Shown here piece after piece: positions 35,296 through 46,687 of a DNA stretch of 64,000 bases. Below the pieces are notes generated by a model. That model was given only the letters and a program-made list of their open reading frames with translations. It was not told the origin of the DNA and did not search any database. Positions within the stretch are counted from its first letter, which is position 1. Every line of letters begins with the position of its first letter. Source of the stretch: Brachypodium distachyon. Lineage: Eukaryota > Streptophyta > Magnoliopsida > Poales > Poaceae. Position numbers and translations under genes: made by a program. The stretch spans positions 35,292,914 through 35,356,913 of the forward strand of contig NC_016132.3 of assembly GCF_000005505.3 (NCBI RefSeq). Reading direction: 5' to 3'.

Positions 35296-35643
35296 AACTG
35301 ATCATGTCTGATAATATGTAGCTTTTGTAAACGAGGAACAACACAAATGAAGGTATTTAATTAACTTGTTAATTCCCCAACAGTTAAGATAGGTAGAACC
35401 ATATGATTTTTCAAAGCTAGCATGGCATGCATGGAGCACCACCTGCAATCAGGTTTAAGACATGAAACATTCAATCTCGACTAAAAAAGACATGAAACAT
35501 TTCTCATGCGACTGCTATGTTATCACATTCAATCTCGACTAAAAAAGACATGAAATATTTCTCATGCTATTGCTATGGTATCAGCACTGAGGTATTGTCA
35601 AGCCTGGAAGATCCGAGGATGTCACTTCCTGGAGGGGTTGGAA

Positions 35644-35665
35644 TTCCTGTTACCTACCATTTCCA
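35644..35665 (-). promoter_or_regulatory. degenerate miR2118 target-like site
   Basis: Same motif as 35274 in the second duplicate. It faces the plus-strand site at 35806 about 140 bp away. The flanks do not pair well enough to call a hairpin. Confidence 0.3.
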
Positions 35666-35805
35666 GACTATCAGTTTCTGGAAATGTTACTCATTTTATA
35701 GGTGTTGGGTGCAGACAACTAACTACAGTTATAAACAAGGGTTTGATGGCAAGTGCAAGTAAAGAAGAGAATATGTTTGCACACTTGTATCTTTGAACGG
35801 TGTCT

Positions 35806-35827
35806 CGGGAATAGGAGGTGTCCGGAT
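35806..35827 (+). promoter_or_regulatory. miR2118 target-like site (plus-strand transcript)
   Basis: CGGGAATAGGAGGTGTCCGG, followed by ATGACAAAGCC. It is the complement-type (target) orientation on the plus strand, like the site at 9911, and shares with it the 13-base stretch GGATGACAAAGCC. Confidence 0.4.
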
Positions 35828-36166
35828 GACAAAGCCAACTACCAGCCTGAGATTGGCTGCTATATGAGGCATGTAATCGGTATTGATCGATTGAAGACAG
35901 AGAATAAAGAGAAAAGGAAAAGGTACACCAAAATCGTCTCGGCTCCCTGTGTTTCTTGATCGACCTCGATGCGTGAGGCAGCTCGAGGACGAAGAAGAGG
36001 TGCTGTAACGTTTGCCAGTTCCTACCGCCTCATGGTAGATAGCTGCGTCGGCGTGCATCTCCCTTCCCGAGTTCGTGCTGCGCCAGCGTCGCAGCAGACG
36101 ACAAATGGGAGCCGAGCGATTCAGTACCGATTAGGTCAGCGTAGTTCTTTGCATCTGTAGCTTCAA

Positions 36167-36188
36167 TTCCTGATAACTACCATTCCCA
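36167..36188 (-). promoter_or_regulatory. degenerate miR2118 target-like site
   Basis: TTCCTGATAACTACCATTCC on the plus strand; about four differences from miR2118 sense. Confidence 0.35.
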
Positions 36189-36189
36189 T

Positions 36190-38360
36190 TCTACCATTCT
36201 ACTGGAAAAAATGTGGCTTCTTAGCCAGAGAGGTCTCACTTGACTCACTACACATTGTATACTCACTACTCAGAGCACTTGGTGTTGCTCTTTCAATCCT
36301 AGCAAATATATACGAGACTTCGTGATTCTAGAACGACAAAGAAGACGTCCTTCCAGCTGTGAGACTCCTAGCTACGCTATTTCAATAAAGGTCATATAGA
36401 TGTACTCATACTTTTTTTTTGACAGCAGATGTACTCAGACTTAACTATAAGGCATCGTAATTAACTTATGAATATTGGGTCGTCCCTGTATGATGTATCC
36501 ATGCATCCGGTGATTCACAGCCTTCTGATTGCAATCGTGCGTGTTTACTCAGCTTTAGAAAGATGTGCACTTAAGCGTCCGCTTTCAGCATTGCTTTTTT
36601 GCAAATTACCCCCAAACACCAGAAGCCTCGCAACCTGAACCATGCATGACCCAAACCCTTTTTGTCAGGAATAGATCCATCCTCTTCTCCCGTAAGAACG
36701 GCGCTGGTTCTCTCGATGGCGACGAGATGATCACACGTGCTAGAAGTATCCCGAATAAGTAATGGACAGATGTGCCCTTTTTTCTTCAAGATATAATATT
36801 ATATTCCTAGCTGCGCTATTTCTACGATAAACGGTAAACCTCCGCCGGCGGGGGACCCCTTGGTGCGGTCAATCCGCATGTGCGGCAGTGCGCCCACCTC
36901 CTTCAATTTCTCACCTCCTAAACACGTACTCCCTGAAGCGACCTTTGATAGCCATGAAAGCTACATCTGTCCCATTCCTTAATCTTTACTCTATCTCTTT
37001 TGCTCCTTCTAAATAAATTTGTTTAAATTTTATTAAAAGTTAGTCCGAGCAATCTTTCGAAAGTCTGTACCCAAAAAGTCAAAAGTCATTGGCAAAAATT
37101 TAAAAGTTTATTTTAGAAAAATGAAATTATGTCCTAATTTTTTAAAGTTCATTTAGAAAAATGGAAATTCCTATCAAAATTCTAATCCGGTTAGAAAAAA
37201 ACTAAAAGTTTATCCCAAAATGTCAATGGTTCATTAGAAAAATCTACTAATTTTGTGAAAGTTTTCCTCAGATTTTAAAAGTTCGTAAAATTTGAAAAGA
37301 GTATTCTAAAATGCAAAAGTTTAACCCAAATCTGTTACGTTTGTCAAACAAGGAAAGTTTCATGCCGTTCTAAGAGAGTCATAGGGCTTAATTAACAATT
37401 AGGAGAGTTAACGCGAAAACGAAAGGATGGCTCCCAGTGGACAGTGTGGTCGGTATCCCGCCGTAGTGTTTTGAAATGAAAAAAGTCCATACTTCACCCT
37501 CAAATGTATCTCTTGGGGCGCATAACCCCCTGAAGTCGATGAAAACCGTTAATTTTTAACCCCGAAATCCCAAATACTAGATAAATCACCCCACTTAGCG
37601 GTTTCGGGACTGACGTGGCACATTTAGGGCAGTTTAGAGCGAGATTAGGCAAATTGACTTTTCTTTTACCGCTGAAGTGGCCGTGGGAAGGACGAAGATG
37701 CGGAAGCTAAAGGGCAGAGGCGAGAGGGTGGGGGCGCAGGCGTTCGCCGGATTGACACTTTGGCGCGGCTAGGAGGCTCAAGACAGTGAGGCGGAGCTCA
37801 CTGGCTTGGTATTGCGTCTCGGAGAGGGCTTATCCGCGGTGGGCTGGGGGATTTAACCGCCATCGCCACATAAACGGTAAACAAAAAAAGTCAATTAAGA
37901 GGAGAGGGGTGTACGGAAGCAAAGCTCCAAAATAATTTTCTAACATTGCACGTAACCATTGCCTTGAACTCAGCTTTTGTGCCTGACGATGATGATATTG
38001 TGTTTGCTGCTGCGGGTGCAATTATAAGGGCAACTGATGCACCGCAGACCGAAGAGGAGGCTCTGATCAGATGTATAGATGTATCATGTACGCTGAGTAG
38101 ATGTGCATGGGCAGAATAATTGTTGAAATTGACCGCCAAGTCCTCCGGCGTGCTATATCTTCATCAGAATTCGACGCTGCACCTCTCGGTGCAATGTTTC
38201 GGGAGCCAAGTACCTTCTTAGTGTTGGTTTCATTGAGTTCCGTATCGCTTTTTGCAATCGTGACTGTAATAAACCAGCACATGTGCTGGCGGCGCTTGGC
38301 TCAGGGGATGATCAAGTCGGACACAGGTTGCCGCTTGAAAGTTGAAGCTTAATCGTACAA
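36190..38360. other. intergenic, AT-rich with a reiterated AAAAGTTTAT-type stretch
   Basis: Between about 37010 and 37345 words such as AAAAGTTTAT, AAAGTTCATT and TAGAAAAAT recur irregularly, as in a decayed AT-rich repeat. 37440-37900 has the wording of a decayed MULE-type terminal repeat but no second end. No gene is supported. Confidence 0.4.
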
Positions 38361-38362
38361 GC

Positions 38363-38990
38363 CACCAAATATATCAAGAAAATCTATGTCAATTTCAATG
38401 CAAATGTGCCGATCCCAACTATTGCTTCAAAAAGGATACAAGCGTCCATCCATCGGGACCCGGTTACAACCTTTTTTTTTTTCGGAAGAACCCGGTTACC
38501 ACGTCATGATCACAGGAAGCAGCAATGGGCCCTACTATATGGCCAGTCAGAAGAGAAGTCTAGTCTCGCAATACACTCTGTTGCTGATACCTTGCCTATC
38601 CCTTGCCTATCCCTTGTTATAACCATTGGTAAAACACATGGATGAGATAGTTGGACAGAACCAAACAATCGCAAGCTACCATGTTTTTTCATCCTGACAC
38701 CTACCATTCCCAAGCGATCAACCCATAAAGCTATGTACCATTATTGAGATCATCTAACAAGCAAGAGAAATCAAGGGAACTCACAAATCAGAATCATCAG
38801 ACAGCACAAGCTAACACTAAACAATTTGCTTTATATGCAGCCAACACGAACCAGGCCCATCTCTTTTAATTATTACCTCGCATTTGCAAGCTTTTGGTGC
38901 CAGGTAAAAGCAACAATCCATAGGCCATTTTATAGCCAATACGTTTATTGATCTATCCTGTCTTGGACAAATGGTCTGCAATAGAGTTTG
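38363..38990. repeat. segmental duplicate D1, copy 1
   Basis: Homologous to 41229-41890. Shared blocks include ATATCAAGAAAAT, ATGTCAATTTCAATGCAAAT, the miR2118-like motif and GCAGCCAACACGAACC. Divergence and indels show it is old. Confidence 0.8.
38691..38712 (-). promoter_or_regulatory. miR2118 target-like site
   Basis: ATCCTGACACCTACCATTCC on the plus strand, in duplicate D1. Confidence 0.42.
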
Positions 38991-39149
38991 GAGCAATAAG
39001 TGTACATCTAGTTTTGCGGTAAGTCAAACTTTTTTAGGTTTGACCCACTTTGTTGAAAAGAGTAGCAACGCACATGACATCAAATCCGTATATTATTGTG
39101 GTGAAGGGGATTTCTCCTTTGCCCATGAAACGCGTTGCGAGGATGCGGC

Positions 39150-39535
39150 CGCAGTGCGACACGAAGTGGTCACCCTGGGCCCGGGCGATCTCACCCGGGT
39201 GGCATGGTGTGGCGCGGCGTGCCGCGCCGTGAAGGGTCACCTGGGCGGCATGGCGTGCCACGACCCGAAGGGTCACAAGGGGCCCAGGTGAACTCACCCG
39301 GGTGGCATAGCGTGCCGCGACATGGAGTGTCACCCGGGTGGCATGGTGTGCCGCAACCCGAAGGGGTCACCCGGAGTCCGGGCAGACTCGCCCGGGTGGC
39401 AGGGGGTGGCGCGGCGTGCCCCGACACGAAGGGGTCACCCGGGTGGCACGACAAGGCAGCGACACGAAGGGGTCACCCGGGTGGCATGACATGGCAGCGA
39501 CACGAAGGGGTCACCCGGGTGGCATGGCGCGACGT
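39150..39535. repeat. GC-rich tandem repeat with CACCCGGGTGGCA core
   Basis: About nine copies of TCACCCGGGTGGCA spaced 25-60 bp. The last three form clean 38-bp units that begin GACACGAAGGGG. CCCGGG palindromes and CpG-rich units make this an island in AT-rich DNA. Frames across it are compositional. Confidence 0.85.
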
Positions 39536-40379
39536 CCGTACTACGCCGTCGCATGTTCTTATGTCGGAAACACTGTACGATGAAGCAATAACGCTTAGTA
39601 AGAAAAGACAAAATTACCTGAGGCCATGTGTGGCGCTCGTTGGCAAAACCGTAAATTGCCTAGGGGGAAAATTGTAACTTCACCCGTGAGCCATTGGGAG
39701 AGAGAACTTTGTTCATAGCTCGTCCGTGGTCGGATCGATCATTCGTCCGCCCTCGGCACGCCCGGGTGACCAAGTACTCACCCGAGGGTTGCCTAAATTA
39801 CACTGTCCGGTCACGTACCTGCCAACAATTATGAAACTACATTTCAAAACGGATCTGATGATGTTAATTTGGTGTCATAAATGTTGCTATGTTTTTCAAT
39901 AAAATCGGTCAAATTTTAATATCTTTGACTTACAACAAACCTGAAATACACTTATTTGTGGACACAGGGAGTAATACAATATATGTTCGACCTGTGAATC
40001 AATTGTTTGCACAGAGCTTGGTGGTTAAGTTTAGTTTGCCTATTGTGAGTCCAACCGCTCCACAAAAGAGCATTCGTTTAATGTGGAGGCAGAGGTCACC
40101 ATAGTCGGTCGGTCGCCTTAATTGTCGCTTTGATGTTGGCTGGGGAGAATTTTGCTTTGCTCTCTTCAGACACTCTGTTATTTGGAGACAGTACAAAGAC
40201 AAAGGATGGACTTCTGCGCCACTAGTGATACATGTTCTACACAATGGAAAAGTGTCGGTGATTCCAGTTCGAAGAGTCCCTAGCTCAAAGGAAATCCTCA
40301 CGGTGCATGTGAAATTCTGAAAGCAACAGTTGGTGGCCCTGGTATTCGCCGGCTTGCTGTTGAACAATATATTGTAGCT

Positions 40380-40600
40380 GACTGTGACACATATTATCAT
40401 CCTGATACTTCCCATACCCACGTACGGTAGGTTAAGGAAAATGGAAAATCAAGAGTATGTATCTCGAGCTACCAAATGCACAACTTTGCATAGTCGCCCA
40501 TAATATAGGGTGGCCAACGATCTGCCTATCCTCATCACACGTATGTCCATATGGGTCTCCTCTTTTATTGTCCAACCAACTTGTGGATTGTGGTAAGCTT
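40380..40600. repeat. repeat D2, copy 1
   Basis: Homologous to about 43000-43200 and 43800-43960. All three have a CACGACAC/GTGACACA lead, the miR2118-like motif, AAAATGGAAAA and a CACAACTTTGCATAG-type block. Confidence 0.75.
40399..40420 (-). promoter_or_regulatory. miR2118 target-like site
   Basis: ATCCTGATACTTCCCATACC on the plus strand. The flanking GTGACAC and AAGGAAAATGGAAAA blocks are shared with the copies at 43020 and 43818. Confidence 0.45.
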
Positions 40601-41022
40601 TGAATCAAGTCTTCCACCTACCATCCGTATGTTGTCATCACGAATCCTGTAGCTTCTGACATATTGGTGGCTACGAAGGATAGAGGTTAGAGTTGGACGT
40701 AGTGTTTTCCTGGCTCGTTAGTTTCTAAATATTTAATACGGAGTACTTAGTTATTAATTAGCGCATTGCTTCCCCGATATGAGAGTTTTTACGTTGCCTT
40801 GGTACTCTGTAGAGAAAGGATAGAGTACCAAATAAATTCAGCCATCCATTTGTAGGGGTACTTTTAGTTACTCCAAATCAAATCAACCACAGAACGGCCG
40901 TAGCGATCAAAAAGTGAAACTTCAGGATCAAAAAATGAAATTCACTCTTTTAAATACAAAGCAGAGTAGTATACAATAATATCATAATGTAACTTTTTTA
41001 TTACGGTGTAACAGCTGAATGC

Positions 41023-41138
41023 TACTCACTCTGATGCTAAATTCTTGACTCAAATTTGTCCAAATATGGATGTATCTATTCTTAAAAAAGTCTAGATACA
41101 TGTAATATTTCGACAACAATTTAGGATCGGAGGGAGTA
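41023..41138. mobile_element. Stowaway MITE
   Basis: 116 bp bounded by TA. The ends TACTCACTCTGATGCTAAAT and ATTTAGGATCGGAGGGAGTA are inverted matches. Interior shared with the partial copy at 26858. Confidence 0.8.
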
Positions 41139-41228
41139 GTATACAATGATGAATGATCACCCCATCCTCTATGTTAGGTCCCATCAATGATTTTGGGTGT
41201 CGAAATGAAGCCAGGTGTACAGACCAGG

Positions 41229-41890
41229 TGACCAACAATGATATCAAGAAAATGCATGTCAATTTCAATGCAAATGTCCTAATCCCAACTAGAGCTTCGC
41301 ACAAGAAGAATATACGAGTGCCAGTCTAGAGCCATCTGCACAATCATTTAGCGCTGCTATCACTGTTCACTTGACAACCTCATGATCACTGGCAGCAACA
41401 GAGGGCATATCATGGCTCAAGTTCGGGAGAGAAGTTTGGTCCGGCAATAATTTTTATGGTTGATATCTCGCCCCGCCGTTGTTATGACTACTGCTAGAAC
41501 AGATTGCAGAGGGAATGGGAAATAACATATTTTTCCCGTGGTACGGTGTTCACTCATCCTGAGACCTACTATTCCCAAGTGATCATCCCGAAAACGAATA
41601 TTACAATTATTAGGATCATTTAACAATCTAGCTAGCTAGCGAAATCAAGAAGAGAGAACTCATAATTTAGAATCATCAAACAGCACAAGCTAGCACGAAA
41701 AAATCTGCTTTATGCGCAGCCAACGCGAACCCGGACCCTCTCTTATTTAGTTATTAACTTGCATTTGCTTTGGCTACCAGCTGGTAATCGTAACGACGCA
41801 TAGTCCATTTTATAGCTAATTGACCCATCCAGGCAGTCTTTTATATGGACGTACAAGTCTTGAATCGATTGTCTGCAATAAAGTGGTAGA
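41229..41890. repeat. segmental duplicate D1, copy 2
   Basis: Partner of 38363-38990. Similarity picks up again further on (GAGCTTGGTGG at about 40014 and 41945), so the duplicated unit was originally larger, about 2.5-2.9 kb. Confidence 0.8.
41556..41577 (-). promoter_or_regulatory. miR2118 target-like site
   Basis: ATCCTGAGACCTACTATTCC on the plus strand, in duplicate D1 copy 2. It differs from its partner at 38691 by two bases. Confidence 0.4.
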
Positions 41891-42107
41891 CCTACCTCTG
41901 CCTTTAACTATTATGTTAAGTTGGAGAACCAATTGTTTCCAGAGAGCTTGGTGGCCCATGTTGTTAACTTTTATTTGCCTTGTGATGTGACTGAACAAAT
42001 TAACCATTCCATATGTTTATTACTGCATAGAACCACTGTACCAGGCATAAAGAGACCACCAGCTATAATTCATGATGTGTAACTGGACAAGTAGAGTAAT
42101 TTTATAC

Positions 42108-42354
42108 TACTCCCTCTGTTCTTAAATGTTTGAAGTCCTAATTTTGTCCTAAGAACTTTTTAAAGTTTGAAAAAAAATATATCAAACATCTAAAATGTCA
42201 AATACGTATAACATGAAAATATATAGCATGATTGATTTAATAAAACTTTTAGAGTCTTAAATGTTGGTAGATTTTTCTATGAAGTTGGTCAAAGTTTAAA
42301 GAGTTTGAGTTATGACAAAGCTAAGGCTTCAAACATTTAGCAAGGAAGATAGTA
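42108..42354. mobile_element. Stowaway MITE (longer family)
   Basis: 247 bp bounded by TA. The ends TACTCCCTCTGTTCTTAAAT and the inverted ACATTTAGCAAGGAAGATAG flank AT-rich filler. A TTTGAAGTC/GGCTTCAAA inverted pair extends the TIR. Confidence 0.75.
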
Positions 42355-42999
42355 CTAGTGTAGTTAATTAGTCAACCTCCGATCAATGGCCTTGCATATA
42401 TATGTATGCATCTCATGATAGTTTGGCACCAATAATCTCTGCCAAACAAACCAAGGGGATGCATAGATAGGAAAAAAAAATACGGCAAAAGTTGCAATCT
42501 GAGTGAAAACCATGCCAATCCTAACCGATATTATTGTCGTATATTTCATGGTGGGGCGAAATAGAGATCAATACAAAACATTGAGGTGCACTGATTCCTC
42601 TGAGCACGACTCTTCCTTGAATCGCCCCATCTCAGAGGAACACATTGCGATGTAGATCATGTAGTACATCTAGAACAAATACATTGAAGCAGCTAGAACA
42701 GCACACAGATACATCCAAGCTACGGAGTACTAGAATAGTTGAACAGGCCTTGTCATTCCGATGTAGTGATGAGATCATGAGACAACTTGCGCATTGCACT
42801 CGAACATCAAACATGCAAGGCTGTCTTCAATTTGCATTGAAAACTTCAGGGGAGGGCAAACAGATTCAACATTGCCGGTGATTTTGCACTCAAATCAGGG
42901 GCCCAAGGCTGTTCTTACTGGCTCACTGTGTATGCTGACTCCTGAAAGTTTCTACAATTGTGGGTTGGCCTTTTCCGACTTTGGTCAACAATTAATAAA

Positions 43000-43200
43000 A
43001 GTACACGACACAAACTATCATCCTGATACCTCCTATGCCTTAGGTGAGGACAAGAAAAATGGAAAAAATGCAGAGCATATCTAGCTATCAAACACACAAC
43101 TTCTCCAATGGTCACCTATATATGTGGCTAAGGATCGATAAAAGCCTATCCTCATCAGAAATTTGTCCACATCTACATGGCGGAGGCTATACTTGTGATT
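43000..43200. repeat. repeat D2, copy 2
   Basis: Second copy of the D2 block; carries the best-preserved motif of the three. Confidence 0.75.
43020..43041 (-). promoter_or_regulatory. miR2118 target-like site
   Basis: ATCCTGATACCTCCTATGCC on the plus strand; core intact apart from transitions. Confidence 0.48.
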
Positions 43201-43799
43201 CGCCACTACTCACGGTTGTACCATCGGCCTATAGTCATAAATTTTAGAGATTAATTGGAGTTGGCCTTGTGTTCCCCTTATATCTGTGCCACTAAGAAAC
43301 TGGCATTTTTTCATCAAAAAGAAACTGGCATTTGTGGAATGAACTAATCATACAGTCCTCTGAATTCCTGATACCTTTTTTTCCCTTCCCATAGAAACAT
43401 TTCGCCATGAACTTTTTGCCATGTGTTAGCCAAATATGACTTCTCTCCACTCTAGCAAGCTACTCTTGCTATTTCTTTCCAGTACTTCATGCACGTTCCT
43501 ATATTGATCCTCCTCATCGAGAGATCTGCACGCCATTTTATAAGTAGATATATGTGCAGCCAATCATCAACTACATAATATCAGATCTTAGGCAGTGTAA
43601 AATAGGACTGGAGCTATACAATTCGTCCTTATTGTCCATGAAAATGGCAATTCTCCTGTGCAGCTAGCATTCTTTTACCGGCCTTTGAAGTGTCAAAAGA
43701 AGTTTAGTATTACGACTACGTTCTGAAGTTTACATGCATTGTGATGTCTGATGGAAGAGAAATACATTTAGAAGAGACTGACATATAACACTTGACCGT

Positions 43800-43960
43800 T
43801 CCGTGACACAGATTATCATCCCTCAGGTTTCCCATACCAACAGAATAGGAGAACAAGGAAAAATGGAAAAGAAAACAGAGCATGTAGAGCTTTCAAACAC
43901 AGAACTTTGCATAGTTGCCCAAGTAAATAATGGCAGGATCTGCTAATCACTACACACAAA
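43800..43960. repeat. repeat D2, copy 3
   Basis: Third copy, with a decayed motif (ATCCCTCAGGTTTCCCATAC) but well-kept flanks. Confidence 0.7.
43818..43839 (-). promoter_or_regulatory. decayed miR2118 target-like site
   Basis: Recognised mainly because the D2 flanks align; the core itself has several changes. Confidence 0.2.
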
Positions 43961-44180
43961 CATACAAATTCCTGACGGCCCGTGTGCAGAAAGTCGCGCT
44001 GCATGCAGCTGGAAGTTCGTTCCGGACAAGCTAGAAAGGTTCCTGACGGGCACATTAAGCGTTCATGATTGTCACAAACTCACAGCCAGCCGTCACAACG
44101 AAAGATTTGTTCATTCCTGAGGGTTATAGTTATTTCAGCCACAGTCAGGATTGTTGTGCTAAACAACCCTCGTCAGGAAC
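43949..44180. other. inverted and direct TTCCTGACGG repeats, possible small DNA transposon
   Basis: TTCCTGACGGCCCGTG (43969), TTCCTGACGGGCACAT (44040) and the inverted CCCTCGTCAGGAAC (44167) form one direct and one inverted pair. A CACTACACACAAAC at 43949 could be a CACTA-type start, but no TAGTG end fits. Classification is open. Confidence 0.35.
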
Positions 44181-44427
44181 AACTACGCTTTCAGTCCTCT
44201 TCTCGGCCATCTGCTTCCTCCTCCTCGATCTTCTCTTCCTGCCTTGAAATATCAGAGCTCCTTTTCTTCAAACCGATCAATCTTACCGATTCCGACGAGA
44301 GAATCTCATAGTCACTCTTCGGTGAGATGGGCCAGAATCGCCCGTTGGCCGTCAGGTCGCCCCCAACGGGTCACCGGGTTTCTCGCACGTATATCCTCCT
44401 TCACAGATGCCGAAGGGCTACATACTT

Positions 44428-44449
44428 CTCCCGATGCCTCCTAAGCCCA
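44428..44449 (-). promoter_or_regulatory. miR2118 target-like site
   Basis: CTCCCGATGCCTCCTAAGCC on the plus strand. Twelve contiguous core bases (CCCGATGCCTCC) match miR2118. Confidence 0.48.
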
Positions 44450-44735
44450 TTTTCTCATCTCAATATCGGCATCCTTGCTACACTGCGTAGTAAGTACTGG
44501 TTCATGCAGCGGACACATGATATTATGTGTTCTCCTCTTTGGCTTCACTTGAGCCAATTCTCCGGAGAAGACAGATGCACACATGCACAGCTAACAAGCC
44601 AACACAATCTCTTTGGATACTGCATTATTTACTTCCTCGGGTGTCCTACTTCATCCAAGCCTCCCAACACCCGAAGTTATTGTTGTCCATCGAGATGATT
44701 GTGAAAGTACATCCAAGTTTCTAACAGAAGATTAA
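44428..44735. repeat. segmental duplicate D3, copy 1
   Basis: Homologous to 52723-53050 and to the shorter 60473-60640. Shared: CCCATTTTCTCATCTCAATA, GTGTTCTCCTCTTTGGCTTC, TGCATTATTTACTT and GATTGTGAAAGTACATCCAA. A fragment also lies at 50481-50540. Confidence 0.85.
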
Positions 44736-44937
44736 TTTTGTGTGCCTTTTATATTGATATTTAAGATATACTTCATATGTCATTGGTAGATTTTGATAGA
44801 TCATTTCTCGTCGTACACGGTTCAAACAACAACTTTTTCCGAACATATTTTATTGGCACAAAATTCTATACAAATAATTAGGAGTTGAGTGGACCGAGCT
44901 CACAAGAAAATGCATTTCTCTAATTTTGCTACCAAGT

Positions 44938-45021
44938 ATCCGTTTCTAAATATATTCTTGTCGTGATTTTAGTACAAATTTGAACTAAAACCACGACAAG
45001 AATTTAGGAATGAAGTCAGTA
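44938..45021. mobile_element. short degenerate Stowaway MITE
   Basis: 84 bp bounded by TA. ATTCTTGTCGTG and CACGACAAGAAT are inverted, with CGTTTCTAAAT opposite ATTTAGGAATG at the ends. Confidence 0.6.
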
Positions 45022-45049
45022 TGTTATGAGAAACTTGTTCAACTACAGA

Positions 45050-45195
45050 ACAAAATTGATCTCAACCTATATGATTAATTCTTGTTGGCGTGCCTTGATG
45101 AAAAGATACCAATCACCGAATCTCCTGACAGAACAAACCTTATATCCAAATATGTATATTAAAATCCGTTGGAGGTTATATCCATCACAAGAAAA
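45050..45195. repeat. segmental duplicate D4, copy 1
   Basis: Homologous to 50105-50285: TTGTTCAACTAC, ATCTCAACCTA, TTCTTGTTGGCGT and ACAGAACAAACCTTAT are shared. Confidence 0.8.
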
Positions 45196-46176
45196 ATGAG
45201 TTCGCCAAACAGGGGTTGGTTGTGTGCATCTATCGATGCAGAGGCCGGGGGATGTCCTCCTTTTCGAAAAAAAAACAGGGGTTGGTTGCGGCCGCGGTGA
45301 TAGTTACCTTGCCGGTGCCGATGCCGGACCAGACTAAGATGGCTGCACAGCCTGCACTACTTTCGTTGGGTTAGTGAATGACAATCCGGCGATGAACCGG
45401 CTCCTAGGTGCATGCCCTTGACCACGGCACATGCAAAACACTCGCGAGTCGCGACGATGCGGAGGCAGGCAAGCACGAGGCCCGCATGGGACCAAAGCAC
45501 AATGAGCAGCGCGGCCAGTGTCAGGCGGCCGGCGTGGAAAATGACCGGACGAGAAGGTCATTCTACATGTGCCTGCAAGTGGGCCCGGCCTGTCAGAATG
45601 AGGGTGAAACTCTTAAATGGGGTAAAATGTGGAAATTTTGGCACTAAATGAGGGTAAGATGAGGGAATTTCCACTAAATTGGGTAATTGTTGTAAAAAAT
45701 TCCAAGCCAGGGGTAAAAAACTAAAAAATGGAATCGACTTAACATGTTCATGAGGTGTAATCCAATCATTTTATACTGATGCACAGTGCCAAATTCTTAT
45801 GGAAACAATGACCCATTGAGGGGGCAGTAACACGGGTATTTATATACATGAATAATCTAAACACCAGCCTTCTTACAAAATTCTGTTATCTTTAGTCGAT
45901 GTAATTTTATTAATTTTCAGGAGAGCAAGCACACAAATTAATTAAAATCTCAAATGGAACTAGCAGATAGAGTTTGTGTAAATGGGTTGTATTAAAATTA
46001 AGCAGAGTTACGGCTACATATTGCAATCACGCCTAATCACATCGAGCATGCGCAGGAAAGAGTTGAGCCACACAACACCCAACTACAGATTCTCCCAATA
46101 AAATTTTGCCAGAAAATGAGGCGCTTCATTGCCGATTCACACACCTTCTGTACCTGGAACTGGCTAAAAATGCAAG
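45196..46176. other. intergenic, nothing recognised
   Basis: A GC-rich patch at 45290-45600 has short frames in several phases without domains; the rest is AT-rich. Confidence 0.4.
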
Positions 46177-46687
46177 AAAAGTATCATTATCTCCCAAGGA
46201 TGTTCGTCGTTTGATGATCTTTTCAGCTAATTGGTCTGATCGAGCTGAAGGACTGGATCGTCGTTGCACAATTGCTTTCTAAGATTATCGGGCGGTCGGT
46301 GATGTGGATTGTCCGGAGATTGCCTTCCAAGCACGTGACTGCCTTTGCGGTCAGCACGTCCTGACATTGCATATATTATTTCCTTCCAAAAGGTCCAGAC
46401 GATCGTGGCAGCTTCGTCTTAGAATATTGCAACCCAATGTTGATTTGCCGTGCCCAGTTTCCAAGCAAAGATCGATCCTAACGTTTGATGCAACTTCAAT
46501 GTGCGATGTGACAACTTCTCCCAAAGGATTTGCTCCCCGTCCGCTCTGGTGCTCCCTGGTCTGTTGGTTTGTTCCTAGCTTTCCCCTCTGTTCTTATGTG
46601 TGTCTGCAACATATTTTGGGGGTTAAAGACTGAAATTGGTGTCAAGGCCTTGACACGAAACTACGCAACAGCATTATAGCACAACTT
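46177..46687. repeat. segmental duplicate D5, copy 1
   Basis: Homologous to 52212-52668 (AGTATCATTAT, GTTTGATGATCTTT, GGATCGTCGTTGCAC, TATGTGTGTCTGCAACATAT, CTACGCAACAGCATTATAGC). Similarity stops at about 46687, exactly where copia C begins. Confidence 0.85.

Larger units (their letters stand above)
35205..35682. repeat. direct duplicate pair carrying a miR2118-like motif
   Basis: About 95 bp is duplicated (35205-35300 and 35590-35682). Both copies contain GGAAGATCCGAGG and GGGTTGGAATTCCTGTTACC. The degenerate miR2118-like motif lies at the 3' end of each. Confidence 0.8.

Noticed and set aside
37440..37900. A second MULE-type element
   Set aside because: The wording resembles MULE-MITE ends but no inverted partner or 9-bp duplication was found.
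43949..44180. Third CACTA element starting CACTACACAC
   Set aside because: No TAGTG end, TIR partner or 3-bp duplication could be found, so it is left as unclassified repeats.
44428..44449. NBS-LRR P-loop coding sequence, the usual miR482/2118 target in dicots
   Set aside because: Neither strand gives a GGVGKT-type P-loop reading around the motif copies and no NB-ARC or LRR frame is nearby.
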